From the NCBI RefSeq assembly GCF_005281345.1, contig NZ_SZXJ01000010.1, positions 1 through 38,080 on the forward strand: DNA of 38,080 nt, given 5' to 3'. Of the stretch, positions 27,527-37,263 are shown piece after piece (position 1 is the first letter of the stretch; each line of letters starts with the position of its first letter). The stretch is from Citrobacter sp. wls619 (GTDB taxonomy: Bacteria; Pseudomonadota; Gammaproteobacteria; Enterobacterales; Enterobacteriaceae). Both the position numbers and the translations under genes were made by a program. Below the pieces are notes generated by a model, which searched no databases, was not told where the DNA came from, and worked only from the letters and a program-made list of their open reading frames with translations.

Positions 27527-28750
27527 CTACACGTCCAGCAGCAGACGTGTTGGATCTTCCAGCAACTCTTTAATGGTTACCAGGAAGCCCACTGACTCAC
27601 GACCATCGATCAGACGGTGGTCATAAGACAGCGCCAGATACATCATCGGCAGGATTTCAACCTTGCCGTCTACTGCCATCGGTCGATCTTTGATGGCATG
27701 CATACCCAGGATGGCGCTCTGCGGTGGGTTGATGATCGGCGTGGACATCAGGGAACCGAACACACCACCGTTAGTGATGGTGAAGTTACCGCCCGTCAGA
27801 TCTTCAACCGTCAACTTGCCGTCGCGACCTTTTACCGCCAGTTCTTTAATATTCTTCTCGATGTCGGCCATACCCAGCAGATCAACATCACGCAGTACCG
27901 GGGTAACCAGACCACGCGGCGTGGAGACCGCCATGCTGACATCAAAGTAGTTGTGATAAACCACGTCATCACCATCGATAGACGCGTTCACTTCCGGATA
28001 GCGTTTCAGCGCTTCAACAACGGCTTTAACGTAGAAAGACATAAAGCCCAGACGGATACCGTGGCGTTTCTCAAACGCGTCACCGTACTGCTTACGCAGG
28101 TCCATGATTGGCTTCATGTTGACTTCGTTGAAGGTTGTCAGCATCGCGGTGGAGTTTTTCGCTTCCAGCAGACGCTCGGCCACGCGCTTACGCAGACGGG
28201 TCATCGGAACACGTTTTTCACCACGTGCGCCCAGCGCAGGCTGTGCCGCAGGTGCTGCAGCCGGCGCTTTCGCTTCAGCTTTCGCCGCCGGCGCTTTAGC
28301 CAGATGTTTTTCAACATCTTCACGGGTGATACGACCGCCGACACCGGTGCCGTTGATAGCGCTGGCTTCGAGGTTATGCTCACCCAGCAGGCGACGGATC
28401 GCCGGGCTCAGGGCATCGTTGTTCTGCTCGGCGAGAGACGCCTGCTGGCGCTGTGCCGGAGTAGAATCTTTCTCTTCAGACTTAGCACTGGTTTCTTTAC
28501 CGGTGCTGTTGCCTTCACGCAGGCGACCGAGGATCTGGCGAGAAGTGACGGTTGTCCCTTCATCTTCCAGAACCGCATCAAGAATACCGTCCGCTGATGC
28601 CGGTACTTCCAGTACCACTTTGTCAGTTTCGATTTCTACCAGTACTTCATCACGACGTACTGCATCGCCCGGTTTTTTGTGCCAGGTTGCAACCGTTGCA
28701 TCCGCTACGGATTCAGGCAGGTCGGGAACAAGAATATCTACGCTACTCAT
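27527..28750 (-). CDS. sucB: SucB, 2-oxoglutarate dehydrogenase E2 (succinyltransferase)
   Basis: SucB is the core of the 2-oxoglutarate dehydrogenase complex and transfers the succinyl group from lipoamide to CoA. It has 407 residues. The lipoyl domain (about 1-77) has the modified Lys in [11 protein letters not shown]. An Ala/Pro-rich linker and a peripheral-subunit-binding domain ([18 protein letters not shown]...[13 protein letters not shown]) follow. The catalytic domain ends with the [10 protein letters not shown] active-site motif. It starts 14 nt after sucA. Confidence 0.98.
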   Translation of the reverse strand: MSSVDILVPDLPESVADATVATWHKKPGDAVRRDEVLVEIETDKVVLEVPASADGILDAVLEDEGTTVTSRQILGRLREGNSTGKETSAKSEEKDSTPAQRQQASLAEQNNDALSPAIRRLLGEHNLEASAINGTGVGGRITREDVEKHLAKAPAAKAEAKAPAAAPAAQPALGARGEKRVPMTRLRKRVAERLLEAKNSTAMLTTFNEVNMKPIMDLRKQYGDAFEKRHGIRLGFMSFYVKAVVEALKRYPEVNASIDGDDVVYHNYFDVSMAVSTPRGLVTPVLRDVDLLGMADIEKNIKELAVKGRDGKLTVEDLTGGNFTITNGGVFGSLMSTPIINPPQSAILGMHAIKDRPMAVDGKVEILPMMYLALSYDHRLIDGRESVGFLVTIKELLEDPTRLLLDV

Positions 28751-28764
28751 TATTTATCCTTTAT

Positions 28765-31566
28765 TTAATCGACGTTCAGCGCGTCATTGACCAGATCTTG
28801 TTGCTGTTTCTGGTGAACGGACATATATCCTACTGCCGGAGAGGCAGAGGCCGGGCGACCTGCATAACGCAGAGCTGACCCAAATGGAATGACTTCACGG
28901 AAATGATGCTGGCTGCAGTACCATGCGCCCTGGTTGAGCGGCTCTTCCTGGCACCAGACAAAATCATGTACATAAGCAAACGGTTTCAGCGCTTCCTGCA
29001 CCGCTTTATGCGGGAACGGATAGAGCTGTTCGATGCGCACAATGGCAACATCTTTTTGGTCGTTCTTACGGCGTTGTTCCAGCAGGTCGTAATAAACCTT
29101 ACCAGAACACATTACGACACGCTTCACGGCTTGTGGATCAAGTTCATCAATCTCACCAATGGCTGGCAGGAATGTGCCGTTCGCCAGTTCGTCCAGCGTA
29201 GACACCGCCAGCGGATGACGCAGCAGCGACTTCGGTGACATCACCACCAGCGGACGACGCATACCGCGCAGCGCCTGACGACGCAGCATGTGGTAAACCT
29301 GCGCCGGGGTAGACGGGACGCAAACCTGCATGTTTTGCTCAGCGCAAAGTTGCAGATAACGTTCCAGACGCGCGGAGGAGTGCTCCGGCCCCTGACCTTC
29401 ATAGCCGTGCGGCAGCAGCATAACCAGACCGCACATACGGCCCCATTTCTGCTCGCCGGAAGAGATGAACTGGTCGATAACGACCTGTGCACCGTTAGCG
29501 AAGTCACCGAACTGTGCTTCCCAGATGGTCAGCGTGCGCGGTTCTGCTGTGGCATAACCGTACTCGAACGCCAGCACGGCTTCTTCAGACAGCACGGAGT
29601 CCCAGACGCGGAAGGTGCCCTGTCCGTTATGTACATGCTGCAACGGAGTGTAAGTTGAACCGTTCGCCTGGTTATGAATCACCGCGTGACGGTGGAAGAA
29701 GGTTCCGCGACCGGAGTCTTCACCCGACAGACGGACCGGAATGCCTTCGTCAACCAGCGTGGCGTAAGCCAGATTCTCTGCACCCCCCCAGTCAAACAGC
29801 TTCTCGCCTGCGGCCATGGCCTGACGGTCGCCGTAAATCTTGGCAACACGCGACTGCATTTCAACCGCTTCAGGTACGGTGCTGATGCGTTTTGCCAGCT
29901 CCTGCAGACGCTTCATCTCAACTTTGTTCGGGTAGTTTTCATCCCACTCGTGGTTGAGGTACGGCGACCAGGTGAAGGAGTGCATGTTCATTGGACGCCA
30001 CTCTTTCACTACGCATTCGCCAGCATCCAGCGCGTCACGGTACAGATTGACCATCTCGGTCGCATCTTCCAGCGTGGCGACCTTGTCCGCTTCCAGCTTA
30101 TCAGCGTAGATTTTGCGCGGGGTCGGATGCTTTTTGATTTTCTGATACATCAGCGGCTGGGTTGCGCTCGGCTCGTCGGCTTCGTTGTGGCCGTGACGGC
30201 GGTAGCACACCAGATCGATGAAGACATCGCGTTTAAAGGTATTACGGAAATCCAGCGCCAGACGCGTCACGAAAGCGACCGCTTCCGGGTCATCCGCGTT
30301 CACGTGGAAAATCGGCGCCTGAACCATCTTACCGATGTCGGTGCAGTATGGTGTAGAACGTGCGTCCAGCGGGTTAGAGGTGGTGAAGCCCACCTGGTTG
30401 TTGATGACGATGCGAACGGTACCGCCCACTTCGTAACCACGTGCTTTCGACATGTTCAGGGTTTCCTGAACCACACCCTGACCGGTTACCGCAGCGTCGC
30501 CGTGGATGGTAATCGGCAGAACTTTATTGCTGCTCGGCTCATCCAGCCTGTCCAGACGCGCACGTACCGACCCGATAACCACCGGGCTAACGATTTCCAG
30601 GTGCGACGGGTTAAACGCCAGCGCCAGGTGTACCAGACCGCCTTCGGTTTCGATATCAGACGAGAAGCCCATGTGGTACTTCACGTCACCGGTGCCGAGG
30701 TGTTCTTTATGTTTGCCCGCAAATTCGTCGAACAGTTCCTGCGGGCGTTTACCCAGCACGTTAACCAGTACGTTCAGACGACCACGGTGCGCCATACCCA
30801 GCACCACTTCACGGGTTCCGCTGTTACCGGCGTGGCGGATCATCTCTTTGAGCATTGGGATTAACGCATCACCGCCTTCCAGCGAGAAGCGTTTTGCACC
30901 CGGGAACTTCGCACCCAGGTAGCGTTCCAGACCTTCTGCTGCGGTCAGTTCGCTAAGGAAGCGTTTCTTCTCTTCACTACTGAATGCGGCACGACCGGAC
31001 TCAATACGCTGCTGGAGCCAACGTTTCTCTTCGGTGCTGGTGATGTGCATATACTCGGCGCCAATCGGGCCGCAGTAGGTTTGTTTCAGCGCGACAACCA
31101 GGTCGCTCAACTTCATCGTGTCTTTGCCGCCGGCAAAAGAACCTACGTTAAAGCTTTCCTGAAAATCCGCATCGGTCAGATCGTGGAAAGACGGGTCCAG
31201 ATCGGCCACATTTTCTTGTTGCCACAGCCCCAGCGGATCGAGGTTCGCATGCTGGTGACCGCGGAAACGATAGGCGTTAATGAGCTGCAGGACTTTAACC
31301 TGCTTCACATTGGCATCAGGGTCGGAAATAGAAGAAGAGTAACGTGGGGTAATCAACGCCTGTCGACGGAAATAATCACGTGTTTTTGAGTGGAGTTGAT
31401 CCGGTTTGACTCCGGTACCAGGTAACTGCTGGAACGTCGAACGCCAGTTAGCATCTACCGAGTCAGGGTCGGTTAAGAAGTCTTCATAGAGCTGTTCTAT
31501 CCAACTCTGGTTAGAACCAGAGAGGTAAGAAGAGTCCAACCAGGCTTTCAAAGCGCTGTTCTGCAT
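28765..31566 (-). CDS. sucA: SucA, 2-oxoglutarate dehydrogenase E1
   Basis: SucA is the thiamine-diphosphate-dependent decarboxylase of the complex. It has 933 residues as in E. coli. Visible features are an N-terminal E2-contact segment (SYLSGSNQSWIEQLYEDFL), VVLGMAHRGRLNVLVNVLGK, and the ThDP/Mg region HGDAAVTGQGVVQETLNMS to RIVINNQVGFTTS. A C-terminal transketolase-like domain holds the conserved MLLPHGYEGQGPEHSSAR. GGGA lies 6 nt before the ATG. Confidence 0.98.
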   Translation of the reverse strand: MQNSALKAWLDSSYLSGSNQSWIEQLYEDFLTDPDSVDANWRSTFQQLPGTGVKPDQLHSKTRDYFRRQALITPRYSSSISDPDANVKQVKVLQLINAYRFRGHQHANLDPLGLWQQENVADLDPSFHDLTDADFQESFNVGSFAGGKDTMKLSDLVVALKQTYCGPIGAEYMHITSTEEKRWLQQRIESGRAAFSSEEKKRFLSELTAAEGLERYLGAKFPGAKRFSLEGGDALIPMLKEMIRHAGNSGTREVVLGMAHRGRLNVLVNVLGKRPQELFDEFAGKHKEHLGTGDVKYHMGFSSDIETEGGLVHLALAFNPSHLEIVSPVVIGSVRARLDRLDEPSSNKVLPITIHGDAAVTGQGVVQETLNMSKARGYEVGGTVRIVINNQVGFTTSNPLDARSTPYCTDIGKMVQAPIFHVNADDPEAVAFVTRLALDFRNTFKRDVFIDLVCYRRHGHNEADEPSATQPLMYQKIKKHPTPRKIYADKLEADKVATLEDATEMVNLYRDALDAGECVVKEWRPMNMHSFTWSPYLNHEWDENYPNKVEMKRLQELAKRISTVPEAVEMQSRVAKIYGDRQAMAAGEKLFDWGGAENLAYATLVDEGIPVRLSGEDSGRGTFFHRHAVIHNQANGSTYTPLQHVHNGQGTFRVWDSVLSEEAVLAFEYGYATAEPRTLTIWEAQFGDFANGAQVVIDQFISSGEQKWGRMCGLVMLLPHGYEGQGPEHSSARLERYLQLCAEQNMQVCVPSTPAQVYHMLRRQALRGMRRPLVVMSPKSLLRHPLAVSTLDELANGTFLPAIGEIDELDPQAVKRVVMCSGKVYYDLLEQRRKNDQKDVAIVRIEQLYPFPHKAVQEALKPFAYVHDFVWCQEEPLNQGAWYCSQHHFREVIPFGSALRYAGRPASASPAVGYMSVHQKQQQDLVNDALNVD

Positions 31567-31603
31567 CGTGATCCCTTAAGCATCTTTTCTGCTTATTTAA
31601 TAC

Positions 31604-31731
31604 TCTAAATAGATCACGTTTCAGGAAGGCGGCAAGCTTGCGAATCCCCGGGAGCTTACATCCAGTAAGTGACCGGGGTGAGCAAGTGCAGCCAACGCAC
31701 ATGCAATGTGATCTATGACGAGTATTTCGCC
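31604..31731. repeat. ERIC element
   Basis: The core closely matches both ERIC-PCR consensus arms: GCGAATCCCCGGGAGCTTAC and CAGTAAGTGACCGGGGTGAG. The element is bounded by an inverted pair AGATCAC (31611-31617) and GTGATCT (31708-31714). Its size of about 127 bp is that of a full-length ERIC. Confidence 0.88.
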
Positions 31732-31866
31732 GTGGATACTACCACGCACACCGATGTGCGTGCCGGGGTTCACTTGCGAGCTCTTTTTGTTTGGCTCGCG
31801 AAGGAACCTTTAAAAACTGTCAGAGATAAGGGGCAGTTTTTAGAGGTTTCCTACATTAACGATTCG

Positions 31867-31945
31867 CCTGATGGCGCTTTGCTTATCAGGCCTACAAGGT
31901 ACATAACCCGTAGGCCGGATAAGACGTTTACGTCGCCATCCGGCA
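31867..31945. repeat. BIME: pair of REP elements after sdhB
   Basis: Two inverted REP units (31867-31895 and 31910-31945) with the core GCCGGAT or its CCTGATGG variant lie directly after the sdhB stop. Confidence 0.88.
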
Positions 31946-31959
31946 ACCACTACAACAAC

Positions 31960-32676
31960 TTACGCACTACGTTTGAGCAGCATCGACTTAATATGGCCGA
32001 TGGCGCGCGTCGGGTTCAGTCCCTTAGGACATACGCTGACGCAGTTCATGATGCTATGGCAGCGGAATACGCTGAAAGCGTCACTCAAACCGTCCAGGCG
32101 GCTGTCGGTCTCGGTATCGCGGCTATCAATTAAGAAGCGATACGCTGCCAGCAGGCCTGCCGGACCAATAAACTTGTCCGGGTTCCACCAGAATGATGGG
32201 CAGGACGTTGAGCAGCATGCACACAAAATACATTCATACAGCCCATCGAGCTTCTCACGCTGCTCTGGCATTTGTAAATGCTCACGAGCCGGTGGATTTT
32301 TCCCATTATTCAACAAGTAAGGTTTAATCTTCTCATACTGTGCGTAGAATTGCCCCATGTCTACCACCAAATCGCGCACCACCGGTAAACCCGGCAGCGG
32401 GCGAATGACAATCTTCTTGCCCGGCTGATTCAGCGCAGAAATAGGTGTGATACAGGCCAGACCATTTTTGCCGTTCATGTTCAGGCCGTCGGAGCCACAG
32501 ACCCCTTCACGGCAGGAACGGCGGAACGATAGCGACGGATCTTTTTCTTTCAGCTGCATCAGTGCATCCAGCAGCATCATGTCGCGCCCTTCTTCCGCCT
32601 CCAGGGTGTAATCCTGCATGCGCGGAGCGTCGTCAACATCCGGGTTATAGCGATAAACTGAAAACTCGAGTTTCAT
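31960..32676 (-). CDS. sdhB: SdhB, succinate dehydrogenase iron-sulfur subunit
   Basis: SdhB passes electrons from FAD to ubiquinone. It has 238 residues as in E. coli. The [2Fe-2S] ligands lie in SCREGVCGSDGLNMNGKNGLAC, split as CREGVCGSD and a distal Cys. The [4Fe-4S] motif CILCACCSTSCP and the [3Fe-4S] motif CHSIMNCVSVCPKG follow. It begins 15 nt after sdhA with AGGACA before the ATG. Confidence 0.97.
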   Translation of the reverse strand: MKLEFSVYRYNPDVDDAPRMQDYTLEAEEGRDMMLLDALMQLKEKDPSLSFRRSCREGVCGSDGLNMNGKNGLACITPISALNQPGKKIVIRPLPGLPVVRDLVVDMGQFYAQYEKIKPYLLNNGKNPPAREHLQMPEQREKLDGLYECILCACCSTSCPSFWWNPDKFIGPAGLLAAYRFLIDSRDTETDSRLDGLSDAFSVFRCHSIMNCVSVCPKGLNPTRAIGHIKSMLLKRSA

Positions 32677-32691
32677 TGTCCTGTCTCCGCA

Positions 32692-34458
32692 TTAATAAGT
32701 ACGAATCTTCGGCGGGAATGCCGGGCGCAGCTTCGGTTCCATATTGACTTGACGTCGCGTCATGGATTCCGACTCTGGCAGGTACAGGGAATGGCACAGC
32801 CAGTTTTCATCATCACGTTCCGGGAAGTCGAAGCGACTGTGAGCGCCACGGCTTTCGGTACGGAAGTTTGCAGATACTGCAGTGGCGTACGCGGTCTCCA
32901 TCAGGTTATCCAACTCCAGGCACTCAACGCGCTGGGTGTTGAACTCGCTGGAGGTATCATCCAGACGGGCATTTTTCAGGCGCTCACGAATGGCTTTCAG
33001 CTCTTCAAGACCTTTCGCCATCGCGTCACCTTCGCGGAATACCGAGAAGTTATGCTGCATACATTCCTGCAGCGCTTTGCGGATAACCACCGGGTCTTCA
33101 CCATCGCGGTTACCGTTCCAGCGATTCAGACGCGCCAGAGAGGCATCGATCTCGTCTTCCGTCGCATCCAGCAGGTCGCCCTGCTCGGCAATAGATTCCT
33201 GCAGATGCAGACCGACCGCACGACCAAACACCACCAGATCCAGCAATGAGTTGCCGCCCAGACGGTTGGCACCGTGAACCGATACGCACGCGATCTCGCC
33301 CACTGCAAACAGTCCAGGAATCACCACATCTTCGCCCTGCTCGTTCACAGTCAGCGCCTGACCGGTCACCTTGGTCGGAATACCGCCCATCATATAGTGG
33401 CAGGTTGGGATAACCGGAATCGGCTCTTTCACCGGATCAACGTGGGCAAAGGTACGGGACAGTTCGAGGATGCCCGGCAGACGGGATTCCAGAACTTCTT
33501 TACCGAGGTGGTCGAGTTTCAGCTTGGCGTGCGGACCCCATGGGCCGTCGCAGCCGCGACCTTCACGGATTTCGATCATGATGGAACGCGCCACCACGTC
33601 ACGACCCGCCAGGTCTTTCGCATTCGGGGCATAACGCTCCATGAAGCGCTCGCCATGTTTATTCAGCAGGTAACCGCCTTCACCACGGCAGCCTTCTGTC
33701 ACCAGCACGCCCGCGCCGGCGATACCGGTTGGGTGGAACTGCCACATTTCCATATCCTGCACCGGGACACCGGCACGGATTGCCATACCTACGCCATCAC
33801 CGGTGTTGATGTGGGCGTTAGTTGTTGACTGGTAAATACGGCCAGCACCGCCGGTCGCCAGCACGGTTGCGCGGGCTTTGAAGTAAACCACTTCACCGGT
33901 TTCGATACACAGTGCGGTACAACCGACAACTGCGCCATCAGCATTTTTCACCAGATCTAACGCATACCACTCGGAGAAAATCGTGGTGTGGTTTTTCAGG
34001 TTTTGCTGATACAGCGTGTGCAACAGCGCGTGACCGGTACGGTCAGCCGCCGCGGCGGTACGTGCCGCCTGTTCACCGCCGAAGTTCTTCGACTGGCCGC
34101 CAAACGGACGTTGATAAATGGTGCCATCGTCGAGACGCGAGAACGGCAGCCCCATGTGGTCCAGCTCCAGAATCGCTTCCGGACCGGTTTTACACATATA
34201 TTCAATCGCGTCCTGGTCACCAATGTAGTCCGACCCTTTAACGGTGTCGTACATGTGCCATTCCCAGTTATCTTCATGGGTATTACCAAGCGCCACGGTG
34301 ATGCCACCCTGCGCGGATACGGTATGGGAACGGGTCGGGAAGACTTTGGAGAGCAGCGCACAGGTCTGGCCGCTCTGGGAAATTTGCAGCGCCGCGCGCA
34401 TACCTGCGCCGCCGGCACCAATCACAACAGCATCAAATTCTCTGACTGGCAGTTTCAT
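32692..34458 (-). CDS. sdhA: SdhA, succinate dehydrogenase flavoprotein subunit
   Basis: SdhA oxidises succinate to fumarate. The start at 34458 ([19 protein letters not shown]) gives 588 residues as in E. coli and overlaps the sdhD stop by one base; the upstream ATG at 34470 lies inside sdhD. His45 ([10 protein letters not shown]) is the covalent FAD attachment site. The active-site segments [21 protein letters not shown] and [19 protein letters not shown] are intact. Confidence 0.98.
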   Translation of the reverse strand: MKLPVREFDAVVIGAGGAGMRAALQISQSGQTCALLSKVFPTRSHTVSAQGGITVALGNTHEDNWEWHMYDTVKGSDYIGDQDAIEYMCKTGPEAILELDHMGLPFSRLDDGTIYQRPFGGQSKNFGGEQAARTAAAADRTGHALLHTLYQQNLKNHTTIFSEWYALDLVKNADGAVVGCTALCIETGEVVYFKARATVLATGGAGRIYQSTTNAHINTGDGVGMAIRAGVPVQDMEMWQFHPTGIAGAGVLVTEGCRGEGGYLLNKHGERFMERYAPNAKDLAGRDVVARSIMIEIREGRGCDGPWGPHAKLKLDHLGKEVLESRLPGILELSRTFAHVDPVKEPIPVIPTCHYMMGGIPTKVTGQALTVNEQGEDVVIPGLFAVGEIACVSVHGANRLGGNSLLDLVVFGRAVGLHLQESIAEQGDLLDATEDEIDASLARLNRWNGNRDGEDPVVIRKALQECMQHNFSVFREGDAMAKGLEELKAIRERLKNARLDDTSSEFNTQRVECLELDNLMETAYATAVSANFRTESRGAHSRFDFPERDDENWLCHSLYLPESESMTRRQVNMEPKLRPAFPPKIRTY

Positions 34459-34805
34459 TACACACCCCACACCACAACAAATCCATAAATGACGTAAACC
34501 ACCAGCGCAACGACAATGGCCAGTTGCAGAATCAGGCGTACAGCCAGCGGTTTAACGTAGTCGGTCAACACCTGCCACATGCCAATCCATGCATGAATCA
34601 AGATAGAGAAAAGAGCCAGCAGGGTGAAGACTTTGGTGAATGCCGATGAGAAGAAACCGGTCCAGACTTCAAACGTCAGCTCGCCGCTGGTGGCGAAGAA
34701 GCCGACCATATAGATGATGTATAGCGTCAGAACGATAGCGGTAGCACGGACCAGAATGAAGTCATGTACGCCGTTGCGTCCTAATGCGGAGGCGTTGCTT
34801 ACCAT
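34458..34805 (-). CDS. sdhD: SdhD, succinate dehydrogenase membrane anchor
   Basis: SdhD is the smaller anchor subunit, binding haem b and ubiquinone. The start at 34805 gives 115 residues ([16 protein letters not shown]); the longer open frame upstream lies within sdhC. There are three membrane helices. Haem ligand His71 and quinone-site Asp82-Tyr83 are present. It overlaps sdhC by 7 nt (ATGGTAA). Confidence 0.97.
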   Translation of the reverse strand: MVSNASALGRNGVHDFILVRATAIVLTLYIIYMVGFFATSGELTFEVWTGFFSSAFTKVFTLLALFSILIHAWIGMWQVLTDYVKPLAVRLILQLAIVVALVVYVIYGFVVVWGV

Positions 34806-35188
34806 ACGAGGACTCCTGCGAGAAGTGAAAGCACGACAATGATAACGAAACAAATTTTGGCGGAGCGTGTCCCTGCTTCGAGGGTTTCTTCGATATAGCC
34901 AAAATCCATCAACAGATGGCGAATGCCCATGACGGCGTGATAGGCCAGCGCAATCAGGATCCCCCACAGAATTAACTCCACAAAGAAGTTATTCATAATG
35001 GATGACGCGGCGAGGAAACCTTCAGGGGAGGACAAGCTGGTACCCAATAACCACAACAGGATCCCGACCGCTACGAAGGTGATCACTCCAGATACGCGAT
35101 GGAGAATGGACGCTATCGCCGTGATTGGGAATCGGATCGTTTGTAGATCCAGATTGACAGGTCTTTGTTTTTTCACATTTCTTATCAT
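34799..35188 (-). CDS. sdhC: SdhC, succinate dehydrogenase cytochrome b556 subunit
   Basis: SdhC is the first gene of sdhCDAB-sucABCD. The start at 35188 gives the 129-residue E. coli length ([17 protein letters not shown]). It has three membrane helices. Ser27 and Arg31 of the quinone site and haem ligand His84 are present. Divergence from E. coli is concentrated around residues 59-72. Confidence 0.97.
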   Translation of the reverse strand: MIRNVKKQRPVNLDLQTIRFPITAIASILHRVSGVITFVAVGILLWLLGTSLSSPEGFLAASSIMNNFFVELILWGILIALAYHAVMGIRHLLMDFGYIEETLEAGTRSAKICFVIIVVLSLLAGVLVW

Positions 35189-35419
35189 GAATAACGCCCA
35201 CATGCTGTTCTTATTATTCCCTTTGGACTTCGGGCACAGAAGATAAAGACTTCTGTAGTCTGAAAGACGCCGGGATTTCCTTCCTCCGGTCTGCTTGCGG
35301 GTCAGACAGCGTCCTTACTATAACTACGCGTCATATAAAACACTGCTTCCAGTTGCTAAAACGACACGTTACAACGCTGGTTGGCTCGGGATTGCAGGGT
35401 ATTCCGGAGACCTGGCGGC

Positions 35420-35448
35420 AGTATAGGACGTTCACAAAATCATTACAA
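35420..35448 (-). promoter_or_regulatory. sdhC promoter
   Basis: On the minus strand TTGTAA (35443-35448), a 17-nt spacer and TATACT (35420-35425) form a good sigma-70 promoter about 230 nt before the sdhC ATG, comparable to the E. coli arrangement. Confidence 0.7.
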
Positions 35449-35485
35449 TTAACCTACATATAGTTTGTCGGGTTTTATCCCGAAC

Positions 35486-35501
35486 AGTGACATAGGTCAC
35501 G
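35486..35501. promoter_or_regulatory. CRP site upstream of the sdhC promoter
   Basis: AGTGA-CATAGG-TCACG is a near-symmetrical CRP site about 60 to 80 nt upstream of the expected sdhC transcription start, where CRP activates sdh in E. coli. Confidence 0.6.
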
Positions 35502-35559
35502 ATAACAACATTATTTTAATTTTTAATCATCTGATTTGACAATCATTAAACAAACTTGT

Positions 35560-35588
35560 TACAAACGACACCAGAAAAAGCATATAAT
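35560..35588 (+). promoter_or_regulatory. gltA promoter (-10 TATAAT)
   Basis: A consensus TATAAT (35583-35588) in the context GCATATAATGCG matches the E. coli gltA P1 region, with TACAAA as a weak -35 17 nt upstream. The coding start is 312 nt downstream. Confidence 0.6.
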
Positions 35589-35900
35589 GCGTAAAAGTTA
35601 TGGGGTCACTCTTTCACCGGAGATTTAGTTATGTAACAGTGTGGAAGTATTGACCAATACCTTCAGGACAGTTATTAGTGATAGACAGGTTAAATAATTC
35701 GGATTGCTAAGTTCTTGATTTGCAGTTTATTCGCCATGAAAAGACCGTTTTACCTGCAAGCGCCCATAGCTCTGTACCCAGGTCATCCCCTCTTTCGCAG
35801 AGCGGCGAGCCAAATAACAAACTGGTAACGGTTTATTGATGTACGAAGGCAAATTTGAGTTCCGGCAGTCTTAAGCAATAAGGCGCTAAGGAGACCGTAA

Positions 35901-37184
35901 ATGGCTGATACTAAAGCAAAACTCACTCTAAATGGTGACGCTGCTATTGAACTGGATGTGCTGAAAGGTACGCTCGGTCAAGATGTTATTGATATTCGTA
36001 GCCTTGGCTCAAAAGGGATGTTTACTTTTGACCCAGGTTTCACCTCTACCGCATCCTGCGAATCCAAAATTACTTTCATCGACGGTGACGAAGGTGTTTT
36101 GCTGCATCGCGGCTTCCCGATTGACCAGTTGGCGACCGAGTCCAACTATCTGGAAGTGTGTTATATCCTGCTGTACGGTGAAAAACCGTCACAGGAAGAG
36201 TACGACGAGTTCAAAACCACGGTCACTCGCCATACCATGATCCACGAGCAGATTACCCGTCTGTTCCACGGTTTCCGCCGCGACTCCCACCCGATGGCCG
36301 TTATGTGCGGTGTTACCGGGGCACTGGCTGCGTTCTATCACGATTCGCTGGACGTCAATAATGCGCGTCACCGTGAAATCGCCGCCTTCCGTCTGCTGTC
36401 AAAAATGCCGACCATGGCAGCGATGTGCTACAAATATTCCATCGGCCAGCCGTTTGTTTATCCGCGTAACGACCTCTCCTACGCCGGTAACTTCCTGAAC
36501 ATGATGTTCTCCACGCCGTGCGAAAAATACGAAGTAAACCCCATTCTGGAACGCGCCATGGATCGTATTCTGATCCTGCATGCTGACCACGAACAAAACG
36601 CGTCAACGTCAACCGTACGTACCGCGGGTTCTTCTGGCGCTAACCCGTTTGCCTGCATCGCGGCCGGTATTGCCTCCCTGTGGGGACCGGCACACGGCGG
36701 CGCCAACGAAGCTGCGCTGAAAATGCTGGAAGAAATCAGCTCTGTTAAACACATTCCGGAATTTGTTCGCCGCGCGAAAGACAAGAATGATTCCTTCCGC
36801 CTGATGGGCTTTGGTCACCGTGTTTACAAAAACTATGACCCACGCGCCACCGTGATGCGTGAAACCTGCCATGAAGTGCTGAAAGAACTCGGCACCAAAG
36901 ATGACCTGCTGGAAGTGGCAATGGAGCTTGAGCACATTGCGCTCAACGACCCGTACTTCATCGAGAAGAAACTCTACCCGAACGTAGACTTCTACTCCGG
37001 CATCATCCTGAAAGCGATGGGCATTCCGTCCTCCATGTTTACCGTTATCTTCGCCATGGCGCGTACCGTTGGCTGGATTGCACACTGGAACGAAATGCAC
37101 ACCGACGGCATGAAAATCGCCCGTCCGCGTCAGCTGTACACCGGCTACGACAAGCGCGATTTTAAGTCTGCTATTAAGCGTTAA
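35901..37184 (+). CDS. gltA: GltA, type II citrate synthase
   Basis: GltA condenses acetyl-CoA and oxaloacetate to citrate. It has 427 residues as in E. coli, the hexameric NADH-inhibited type. Catalytic His265 ([10 protein letters not shown]) and His306 (GFGHRVYK), numbered with Met1, are present, and so is Cys207, whose equivalent controls NADH inhibition in E. coli. AAGGAG lies about 8 nt before the ATG. It is transcribed away from sdhC and ends in a hairpin at 37195. Confidence 0.98.
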   Translation: MADTKAKLTLNGDAAIELDVLKGTLGQDVIDIRSLGSKGMFTFDPGFTSTASCESKITFIDGDEGVLLHRGFPIDQLATESNYLEVCYILLYGEKPSQEEYDEFKTTVTRHTMIHEQITRLFHGFRRDSHPMAVMCGVTGALAAFYHDSLDVNNARHREIAAFRLLSKMPTMAAMCYKYSIGQPFVYPRNDLSYAGNFLNMMFSTPCEKYEVNPILERAMDRILILHADHEQNASTSTVRTAGSSGANPFACIAAGIASLWGPAHGGANEAALKMLEEISSVKHIPEFVRRAKDKNDSFRLMGFGHRVYKNYDPRATVMRETCHEVLKELGTKDDLLEVAMELEHIALNDPYFIEKKLYPNVDFYSGIILKAMGIPSSMFTVIFAMARTVGWIAHWNEMHTDGMKIARPRQLYTGYDKRDFKSAIKR

Positions 37185-37194
37185 TTGAGAACAA

Positions 37195-37221
37195 GCCTCC
37201 CTTCCTGTCGGCAAGGGAGGC
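37195..37221 (+). terminator. Hairpin terminator after gltA
   Basis: A perfect 9-bp stem GCCTCCCTT/AAGGGAGGC with a 9-nt loop lies 10 nt after the gltA stop. T runs are weak on both strands. It sits between convergent genes and may serve both. Confidence 0.6.
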
Positions 37222-37263
37222 AAATGTTCAAACCGCATTGTCGAAACTCAGGCAAAAACGTTT

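Larger units (their letters stand above)
31567..31959 (-). other. sdhB-sucA intergenic region (no gene; repeats and hairpins)
   Basis: This 393-nt gap holds, from sucA outward, an ERIC element, three tandem hairpins (31743-31762, 31776-31799 and 31802-31852) and a BIME. The last hairpin pairs 31802-31819 with 31834-31852 over about 17 of 18 bp. In E. coli a separate sucA promoter lies in this gap; none could be assigned here by eye. Confidence 0.6.
35189..35900. promoter_or_regulatory. Divergent sdhC / gltA control region (no gene)
   Basis: This 712-nt region contains the sdhC promoter, a CRP site and the gltA promoter listed separately. The gltA leader is long (about 310 nt from the assigned -10), as in E. 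coli. AT-rich tracts between 35500 and 35580 are candidates for ArcA binding. CRP and ArcA control are known for E. coli sdh and gltA. Confidence 0.8.

Noticed and set aside
28104-28790. 228-codon plus-strand frame opposite sucB
   Set aside because: Antisense shadow of a strongly coding, highly conserved gene.
31743-31852. CRISPR-like array or phage attachment site in the hairpin cluster
   Set aside because: The repeats are inverted, of different sequence and not regularly spaced.
31669-32133. 154-codon plus-strand frame over the sdhB-sucA gap
   Set aside because: It is made of ERIC and REP sequence and the antisense of sdhB, with no family similarity.
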